In this document: positions 9,687 to 16,900 of the stretch, in pieces
Numbering within the stretch: the stretch's first letter is position 1
Layout of the letters: each line of letters opens with the position of its first letter
Assembly: GCA_036939355.1 (NCBI GenBank)
Contig: JALLAP010000128.1
Span: 1-25,368 of the forward strand
Reading direction: 5' to 3'
DNA: 25,368 nt
From: Thalassiosira profunda
Lineage: Eukaryota; Bacillariophyta; Thalassiosirophyceae; Thalassiosirales; Thalassiosiraceae
The notes under the pieces: generated by a model
Database searches by the model: none
The model's input: only the letters and a program-made list of their open reading frames with translations
What the model was told of the DNA's origin: nothing
Position numbers and translations under genes: made by a program

Positions 9687-10223
9687 TCATCGGGGCGATT
9701 CTCCTCGCAGCACTATCGCCCGGCCGCGGGCCGCCGCGGCCGATCGCTCCGAGAGCAGCGCCGAGACCCGGGCGAGGTGCCCGTCGTCGCGCACCCCCTC
9801 GTGCCTCTGGAGGGCCTGCTCGCGCAGCACGGCCCGGGCGTGGAACTTGCGGCGCTTGCGGACGCGGAGCGGATGCTCCAACACGAGGTGCTCGAGGCCG
9901 AGGACGTCCTCCAGCCGGATTTCGTCGGTCGGCGCGTGATCGTCGGCGGAGGAGCCGCGCACGAGGGCGGCGCGGGCGCGGATCGCGTCTTTGAGGGCGG
10001 CGCGGCGGGCGGCCCGGACGTCGGATTCGGTGGACGACTTGGCGCGCTCGTAGGTCGGATCGGCCTGGTAGAGGTGCATGATGGAGCCGCCGGCGACGCG
10101 GACTCGCTTGACGGCGCTCGGCGCGGCTTGGGCAGGGCGCGTCTTGTCGTGAACGCGCGGCCATCCCTGGAGCGGCTCGATCCCCGGCGCCGTTGTCGAA
10201 GGCTGGAGCGTAGTGCAGGTCAT
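9687..10223 (-). CDS. Conserved-looking small basic protein of unknown function
   Basis: Single exon of 178 aa from the ATG at 10223; an in-frame stop shortly upstream supports this start. I do not recognise the family. The composition is not that of a shadow frame: residues 40-95 (VKRVRVAGGSIMHLYQADPT, then ERAKSSTESDVRAARRAALK) and 100-165 (EIRLEDVLGLEHLVLEHP, then RKRRKFHARAVLREQALQ) look like amphipathic helices. The C-terminus is Ala/Arg/Ser-rich. No signal peptide, membrane span or Cys/His metal motif is visible. It is probably a soluble helical protein. The opposite strand is also open over much of this stretch, but with low-complexity Gly/Ala/Arg composition. Confidence 0.55.
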   Translation of the reverse strand: MTCTTLQPSTTAPGIEPLQGWPRVHDKTRPAQAAPSAVKRVRVAGGSIMHLYQADPTYERAKSSTESDVRAARRAALKDAIRARAALVRGSSADDHAPTDEIRLEDVLGLEHLVLEHPLRVRKRRKFHARAVLREQALQRHEGVRDDGHLARVSALLSERSAAAARGRAIVLRGESPR

Positions 10224-10852
10224 CGTCAACTTATGGAATCAAGGAAGAGGTTCCCTTGGATTATGAGGACAACCGTCGGAAGAAGGCAGAGAATGGACGC
10301 CGTCGGCAAATGCAGCTGGTCCCGTTGCTTTTCTCCGTGAGTTGCCAACTGCCAAAGCGTTCGCTTGGGCTGGTGTGAGTGCCACAAAGCGAGTGTCAAG
10401 GGCCTGTTTGCTCACGATTTGCATCGCCGCCAGCTGCTCCAGCTTCTCGTCGTGCTGCTTTGCTAAATCTCATTTGTGAGTCTTTTGTGACAGGCCAAAT
10501 AGAGGACATCGAATGCCGTTTCTAAAAGACATCGCCGCTCGGAGGAGTTTGTGCGCAGCCGGCGAGCTGTTCCCGCGACGCTGCACAGACTCTCAGGAAC
10601 AGATGGCACCGGTGCCACTTCCAAAGGCATTGATCGTATTGTGACCAAAGTCTTCTCGACAGGTGGTGCTCTGGAATTGATTGTGCACCCTCTTCAGCTG
10701 ACTCTCGCATTCCAAAAACTTTCACCCGATGGATAATCGCTACAACCACCACCACCATGTACCACCACACTTCGCCACCGCTCTCTACCTACTCGACTAC
10801 TCTCTATCGATTGATGATGATAGCTGTAATAATGATAGATCCGAGCGTTGTC
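10224..10852. other. Stretch without a confident gene; exon-like fragments on both strands
   Basis: There is no full gene. On the plus strand 10234-10336 reads EEVPLDYEDNRRKKAENG and ends at a good donor (GTGAGT at 10337). On the minus strand about 10460-10320 reads AKQHDEKLEQLAAMQIVSKQ and onward, after a possible acceptor TTTAG. The two overlap and cannot both be ordinary exons of one gene. Because a degraded gene copy lies next door, these may also be gene relics. The stretch around 10740-10850 is A/T- and CCA-repeat-rich. Confidence 0.35.
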
Positions 10853-11202
10853 TAGCTTATTTGGATCACGCAATAACCGCCAACTACCAAATGCACACCA
10901 TTACCTACCTTTTAGAGATCCTCTCCCAGTTTCTGTCGCTTCTGCGGCAGAGGAACTGCTTCGGATTCCGGGTTGCCGTGGATGGGAAAGGATTGCAAAT
11001 TGCGAAGCATCGCAGGGCGAGGTCGGCCGGGATGTGAGCAGCTGGTTGTGCGAAATATCAACGGCCCGAAGGTTGCTGCACGGACTCAACGATGGAAATC
11101 GATGCAGGGAATTGTGCGACACGTTGAGCACCTCGAGGCGTGTCTGTGGGAAATCGAGGGCGGAAGCTCGCTCAAACGATTGTGCGACAGGTCAAGGGAC
11201 TT
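10853..11202 (-). pseudogene. Inverted, frameshifted copy of exon 2 and 3'UTR of the zf-C3H1/LRR gene
   Basis: Read on the minus strand, this aligns along its whole length with 2643-2998: AAGTCCCTTGACCTGTCGCA at the start, then CTCAACGTGTCGCACAAT, TGCAGCAACCTTCGGG, TTTCGCACAACCAGCTGC and GAAGCAGTTCCTC. It continues past the stop into the shared 3'UTR stretch AGGTAGGTAATGGT and ends near AATAAGCTA. Compared with the parent it has a 1-nt loss in the second LRR, a 1-nt loss near CTGCTCACATC and a 2-nt gain near GATGCTTCGC, so the LRR is read in three frames. The original stop position is kept (TAA). The start of similarity coincides with the parent's exon 2 boundary. There is no poly(A) tail, so DNA-level duplication and decay is more likely than retroposition. 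Confidence 0.85.
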
Positions 11203-11668
11203 TTTTGCCTCCGGAGCCACTTCCTCTGGAGCCACGGTACCGCGATCCACCTCTCTTCCGTCCACCGCCCCCGCCGCCCGCACCGCCCTGGCCCTTGCTC
11301 CGATCGGCCTCCGCCGGCTTCCTCCCCGCCTTCTTCTCGATCTCGAGCACCCTCCCATGGAGCATAAATTTGCTCTCAATCTTCCGCTCCGTCCGAGGAT
11401 CCCTAACGAGGGTGCTCTCGGCCTCTGCCACGGTGGTGGCGACCGCCGCGGCGCTGTCGAAGTCCACAAAGGCGAATGCGCGTTTGGGGTTGAGGGTGAT
11501 GCTCAAGATCTTCCCCTGCTGTTCGAACAGCGCGCGGACATCTGCCTCGGTAGTTTTGTCGGGAATGTTGCGAATGAAGAGGGTGGCGTTTGGGACGCGT
11601 CGCGAGCTTTGGGCCATCTGCTCCATTTCCTGCGCCCGACCTTCCCCGTTATTTCTTTCGCCCTCCAT
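11192..11668 (-). CDS. RRM RNA-binding protein with Gly/Arg-rich tail (5' end uncertain)
   Basis: From the first in-frame ATG (11668) the product is 158 aa. One RRM spans residues 27-115, with RNP2 LFIRNI and RNP1 AFAFVDF, followed by a KK/RGG-like tail (GGGGGGRKRGGSRYRGSRGS). The frame stays open upstream with coding character (NVVRALRRAEAERGAW) to a possible acceptor at 11800-11801, so a 5' exon is probably missing. The protein probably binds RNA in the nucleus or in granules; the RRM resembles the G3BP/hnRNP class, but no NTF2 domain is seen. The TGA stop (11194-11192) lies inside the duplicated LRR fragment, so the present C-terminus (GGKKVP) was partly set by that duplication. It is divergent to the photolyase-family gene. 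Confidence 0.7.
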   Translation of the reverse strand: MEGERNNGEGRAQEMEQMAQSSRRVPNATLFIRNIPDKTTEADVRALFEQQGKILSITLNPKRAFAFVDFDSAAAVATTVAEAESTLVRDPRTERKIESKFMLHGRVLEIEKKAGRKPAEADRSKGQGGAGGGGGGRKRGGSRYRGSRGSGSGGKKVP

Positions 11669-12020
11669 AGTTTGATCCTCCTGCGCCGCGTCGTCGCCAT
11701 CGTCGCCCCCGAGGACGGCCTCGGCCGCGGCCCGTGCGGCAGCCCACGCGCCCCGCTCGGCCTCGGCGCGTCGGAGCGCGCGGACGACATTGATTTTTTC
11801 TGCTTGTATAGGTCCGCCAACAGCGACCCCGCCCAGACGATGTCTTTGTGAGGGGCTGCAGAGTGCCCTGGCGGCTGTCTGCGGATAGGGGGTGCGGGCG
11901 TGGGCGTTGAGCGAGGGAGCAAGCGAGCAGCCACAAAGGCAAAAGCAGCGGGTCGCTGACGGACAACTCACCACCGATCTCTTGCTTCAAATTCAAAGCA
12001 CCTTCGCCCGCCGCGCCAAC
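11669..12020. promoter_or_regulatory. Divergent region between RRM gene and photolyase-family gene
   Basis: Holds the possible 5' coding extension of the RRM gene (to 11799) and the promoters of both genes. A possible donor (GGTGAGTTG on the minus strand, about 11970) and acceptors (CCGCAG, CTGCAG, AAGCAG) suggest a spliced 5' leader for the minus-strand gene. No other feature was recognised. Confidence 0.45.
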
Positions 12021-13823
12021 ATGATGGCGGTGCCCCTCGCGCTGGCGCTGCTGCAATCCTCGCGCGCCCTCCTCTCGGCGCCGGCGGTCGCCACTCCCCG
12101 CCCCCGCCTCGCCTCGGCGCGCCGAGCACTCTGGCGAGCGACACATCATGGGTATCCTGATGGCAGCCGCCGACACAGATCTAGGTGCACCGCGGTCCGG
12201 GCCGCCTCCGCTTCATCGCCGGATGACGCCTCCCGAAAAGATACGGCGTTGCTGTGGCTCTCCCCAAATCGACTGCGGGTGCGGGACAATTTGGCATTGA
12301 CGCGGGCCGCGGAGCTCGGACGCGACGGACTCGCAATCTGCCTCGCATGGTCGCACAACACATCGGCAGCGTCATCCATTGACAATTTCACTCCGGTCGA
12401 GGCGTTTGGGCTAGCGGCCGCGCGGGCGCTGGACGCCTCCCTCGAAGAGTTGGGCCAAAGGCTGGTGTTTCTGCAATCGCACGAGGCGGAGGATCCAGTA
12501 TCCATTATTGCCGAAGCAGTGCATCATTTGCAACCGGCTCATGTGATGGTGGACACCTGCCTTTTGGACCGGCATCGCAACTATGCAACAAAGCTGCGTG
12601 GCAAATTGCAGAACATGAGCGAGGATGCTGCAAATGCTCCTCCAAATGTTGTGGAGGTGATTGATGACGGCACGCTGGTCCCCTTTCAGCAGGCGCACAA
12701 AGCGTTGGGGCGCAGCCGCAAGGGCGGCCGGTCGTTGAGGTGGACGACCTTTTTGGGCAACGCGCTGAAGAGAATGGGAGAGGACGGTATGAGCGAGAGG
12801 CTGACCACTTGGGATATGCCAGACCTGCCTCCGCCACTGCATGGGTGCGATGACATGCTTGCAACAACACTGGGCGTCGCTTGCTATCCATCGTGGGCGC
12901 AGCAGCTTCTATCAGATTGGGGCGAAGTGTCCGAGGCTGAAGCAATGTGTCGCGCAAGCAACAGTGCATCAACCCCACTGACAAATGGACCTGCCAATTC
13001 GTCTCCCTTGACCGAAAAGGGTTCTAAAGACACCAAACTATCGCCGTATCTGCGATACGGAGTCATTTCGCCCCAGCGCGCTGCAAAAGCTGGCGTGCGC
13101 GTCCGCGACCTCCTCTGGCGAGACTGGTCGCACATTTGCTTTGGCCTGCTCGGGCCGATAAGACGAGGTGATGCGGTGCTCGAATTCCTCGACGAGGCTT
13201 GGTGCCCGCTGTCCAACACGCTGGGTGTTGAGGAGGAGGACCTCTTCCGTCTCTGGTGCGTGGGGAACACGGGCTCCAAAGTGGTGGACGCGGGCATGCG
13301 GCAGCTGTGGAAGGAGGGGTGGATGCCGCGAAAAATGCGAATCCTCTCCGCCGCCTGCCTCGTGGAGGGACTGGGTATCAACTGGCGTTGGGGCCGGGAT
13401 TGGTTCGCGCATACTCTGATTGATTGCGATCCGGCAATCAATGAGTTGATGTGGCAGAACGCCGGGATGTGCGGGGTTGATCCGTTCTATACGTGCGTGA
13501 AGTGGGAGGCATCGCCGAACATCGAAGGCGAGGAAGGCGCATATGAGTATGTCGAAAGGTGGCACAACGAAGAGCTCGTTTGGCCGTCGTATTTGAAGCC
13601 CTACGCGGAGAGAGAGCCTCCAAAAGAGATCGTCGAGAGAGCAAACTCGCAAAGAGAGGCGCTACAAAAGAAAGGCGTGTACAAGGCGGCGAGGACCGTG
13701 GCCAATAGCGGAGTGCGCGTCGCGTGGCCAGGATTGGATCCATCGGGCATTGTTGTCGAAGAAGGAGAGGTTATGGGAGTTGGCCTGACCCCTGTGGATG
13801 AGTTGAGAATACGGGCTCAGTGA
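12021..13823 (+). CDS. Cryptochrome/photolyase-family flavoprotein with organelle presequence
   Basis: Single exon of 600 aa from the ATG at 12021; the open frame upstream has no ATG. Residues 1-65 are Ala/Arg/Ser-rich and basic, like a transit peptide. The N-terminal photolyase alpha/beta domain covers about 75-220 (ALLWLSPNRLRVRDNLAL). The FAD domain covers about 338-520: TKLSPYLRYGVISP, NTGSKVVDAGMRQLWKEGWM, INWRWGRDWF and LIDCDPAINELMWQ. These match the family's TG.P.vDAgMR.L...GW motif, the W.WG motif and the D.D.A.N..WQ motif. Tryptophans are kept at GWM and at INWRWG. Differences: Gly-Ser-Lys in place of Gly-Tyr-Pro, and VDPFYTC where repair enzymes have the NP..Q end. It could be a DNA repair enzyme or a light sensor; the sequence does not decide. 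Its 3' end converges with the ABC transporter (110 nt apart). Confidence 0.85.
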   Translation: MMAVPLALALLQSSRALLSAPAVATPRPRLASARRALWRATHHGYPDGSRRHRSRCTAVRAASASSPDDASRKDTALLWLSPNRLRVRDNLALTRAAELGRDGLAICLAWSHNTSAASSIDNFTPVEAFGLAAARALDASLEELGQRLVFLQSHEAEDPVSIIAEAVHHLQPAHVMVDTCLLDRHRNYATKLRGKLQNMSEDAANAPPNVVEVIDDGTLVPFQQAHKALGRSRKGGRSLRWTTFLGNALKRMGEDGMSERLTTWDMPDLPPPLHGCDDMLATTLGVACYPSWAQQLLSDWGEVSEAEAMCRASNSASTPLTNGPANSSPLTEKGSKDTKLSPYLRYGVISPQRAAKAGVRVRDLLWRDWSHICFGLLGPIRRGDAVLEFLDEAWCPLSNTLGVEEEDLFRLWCVGNTGSKVVDAGMRQLWKEGWMPRKMRILSAACLVEGLGINWRWGRDWFAHTLIDCDPAINELMWQNAGMCGVDPFYTCVKWEASPNIEGEEGAYEYVERWHNEELVWPSYLKPYAEREPPKEIVERANSQREALQKKGVYKAARTVANSGVRVAWPGLDPSGIVVEEGEVMGVGLTPVDELRIRAQ

Positions 13824-13933
13824 TGTGCCAACAGGAACAATTCGTTACAGCTGTTACAACTTCGGGCGATTGACAACATCAAACAACTCCTCGCTTCACA
13901 TCCAGCATCACAAAACAGATCACTCAAGTCAGC

Positions 13934-16900
13934 TTATTCTCCCTTGTAGCCTTCTTCGCTGAGGGGATCGATTGCGCTCTCCCTGTCAATCAACGTAAAG
14001 ATTCTTTCGCCTGCAGCCTTCGCCTTGTCGCGGTCAGTTGCGCCTTGGCTGAAATAGATAGCAGAGGCACCAATGTGAGGTGTGAGCGTTGAAACAGCAC
14101 TAAACCCACAGCTGGAAACTCACGCAGCCATGCCCAAGCCGGAGAGCGAAAAGAGAAGGGAGAACATCGAGATCAGGAAGTCGCGGAAGGTGAAAGCGTC
14201 CGGCCATTTCCAGAGAACGAAACCGCCCCACCAGAACATCAGCGCGATTCCCCACATCTGAATGAATTGGCCCGACGCGACCAGGGAGCACTTCTTGAAT
14301 GTCTCGAGCAGGGACTCGGGATGTTTCTTGCGAAGCGCCTCGGTGTAGTCGTCCAAGCGGGTCTCCTCGAGCGAAAGCGACGCCACTGTACGAATGTTGA
14401 GCAGAGACTCGATGGCGATCGCGCCAGGGCCGTCCTCGTCCTCCTTGATTTCCGCATCATCTTCGCCCATGTACATCTTCATCTCCATTTCGGCTCCAAA
14501 CCCCATGAACCTGCCCACGGTGCGGACGAATAGTGAGTTTGATTGGCAAATGAAGCGCAAGTTGTCAGCATATATTCACTCACGGGATGGTCGCAAGAGA
14601 CACCAATGCGAAGGGCCACATGTAGATGAAGGAAACGACAACTCCCACAAGGACGCTGGTGAGGCTCATTACCAGCTGCCGAATTGGCTGCCCAGAGAAG
14701 CTGTGGATCAAAGCCGCATCATCCGACAGCCGGGACGTCAAACTACCAACAGAGTGGGCGTCGAAGAAGGCGATCTCCTGGCGGAGGAGGCTGGTGAATA
14801 CCGAATCTCTCACGCGTTTGTTCATCCGCTCGCTGGCGCTTCCGAACCCATAAAAGACAAGAATGTCTCCAATCATCACAGCGCCAATCACGCCGAGCCA
14901 GCCCCACGTCAATTGGAGGGAAATGGTCCTCAGCTCATCAGCGACAGACGTGTGATATTCGTCACACGTTGTGTAGGGTTCAGGCACGAATTCTTCTTCG
15001 TCACAAGGAAGGACGGGGTAGTAGAGATACTCGACCACTGGCGGAGGCGGAGCACGATTGAGCACATACACAAGAGAAACAGGTCGATAACAGATGGGCA
15101 ACAGTGGCCACTCACTGTACGCAAAGATGATGCCCCAGCCGGGGAACATCAGACCCGCCAAGACTGCGCCCACAGACCCCACAGCAAAGTAGCCTACGTC
15201 ATCCTTCGCCAGCAGGCGTGCTTTCGACGCGATCTTCTTTTCGGTCTCTTTGTCCACCTCTTTGTCTTTGCCCTCCTCATCCTCGTCCAGTACGGCCGTG
15301 CTCTTACTCTTCACCACAGATTTCTTGGCAGAATTCTCCTTTGCCGGGCGATGCGAGGTCGTCCCCATGTCCTGCAACTCCACAAGCACTCGGTACTTGC
15401 TATCAGGGTTCGCCATGAGTTCGTCGTGCGTCCCAATCTCTCGAACGCGTCCATCAGAAATGTAAGCAATCCGGTCTGCAAACGACAGGGAGACGACACA
15501 TGTAAGGAGAAGGGCAGAAAGAAATATCCGTCAGTCTCAACGACGCTTACCTGCGTTCTTGATCGTGCTGGAGGCACAGAACACAAAGGCAGGGTGAGTG
15601 AGAGGCAAAGAAAGAAGCAATCCGATCATTCCAAATCGACTCCTACCTGAGGCGATGCGCGATGACGATCGTTGTCCTGCTGTGCTCTTGCATCAGCAGG
15701 TCGAGAGCTTCTTGCACAACTCGTTCGGACGCAGTGTCGAGGGCTAATCCATTGAATTATTTGGCGTAAGATTGGGTCAAATCGATCGCAAAGGCAAGAC
15801 ACAACAGATGCAGATCACCTACCAGAGGTGGCTTCATCGAGCAGCAGCACGCGAGGGTCCTTGATGATGGCACGTGCGATGGCAATGCGCTGCTTCTGAC
15901 CACCCGATACAGCCAGGGAGGTCTCGCCCAGCTGAGTGTTGTATCCTTCAGGGAAGGAAGAGATGAAATTGTGCGCGTTTGCCTTCTTTGCAGCGGCATA
16001 AACCTCCTCATCGGTAGCATCAGGTTTTCCGTATCGGATGTTTGCCATGATGGTATCATTGAAGAGCGTCGGTTCTTGGCTGACCAAACTGATTTGGTTG
16101 CGGTAGTACTGGATGTTNCATGATGGTATCATTGAAGAGCGTCGGTTCTTGGCTGACCAAACTGATTTGGTTGCGGTAGTACTGGATGTTCAAGTCTTTC
16201 ACATCCCGGCCTTCAAATTCGATGGATCCCATCGTAGGATCGTAATACCTCTCGATCAGCTGCATCACAGTCGACTTGCCGTGACCCGAGGGGCCGACGA
16301 GGGCAAGCGTTTCTCCTCTCTTGACCGCCAGGTTGACGCCGTGGAAAATGTTCGTCTCGGGACGCGTTGGATAGTGGAAGTGGACATCTAACAAGAGGCG
16401 ATGTTAGATGCATGCAATCGAGCAGAACCTCAACTGAATGCTTGCGCGGCTTACCTTTCAGCACAATCTCATTTCCGGAATCCGCCAGGCCCGCGCGATC
16501 CTTTGGGACAAACACGCTGACCCTCCTATCTTCGTCCTTCTTCGCGTCGTTGCTCTCGCTACCATGGCCGCACCCATTGCCATGGTTGCTTTTGCTGGCG
16601 GTTCCGGGAGATTGCTGCGCGCGAACAAGAGTTTGGTACCCCCCTCCTTCGATAGCCATCAACTCGTCGTGCGTGCCCGTCTCAGCGATCCTACCATTGT
16701 CCACGACCGCAATCATGTCCGCATTCTGGGCCACAAGGAACGAAGCTGAGCAAAAGAAGTGCAAATTCAAGTAGCAAACAGCTCCGTGCGGCATCTCACC
16801 TTGATTGTAGACAACCGATGCGCGACGACGAGGGTAGTCATTCCAGTGTGGCCCAACGATGACTCTTTCGAGAGGATTTCGTCGAGCGCCCTCTGAACGG

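Noticed and set aside
11892..12020. N-terminal extension of the photolyase-family protein
   Set aside because: The frame is open but has no ATG; the ATG at 12021 gives a plausible presequence.
15038..15115. Retaining the 78-nt intron in TMD2 as coding
   Set aside because: It is a multiple of three without stop, but it has a strong GTGAGT donor and CCGCCAG acceptor and would insert a Pro-rich stretch into the first TMD2 loop; isoform retention remains possible.
14394..15650. Plus-strand 418-residue open frame opposite TMD2
   Set aside because: It runs across several introns of the transporter and has no recognisable domain.
16046..16190. True tandem duplication inside the NBD2 gene
   Set aside because: An N separates perfectly identical copies, the same 72-bp length recurs at two other Ns, and deletion restores the frame; it is an assembly overlap.
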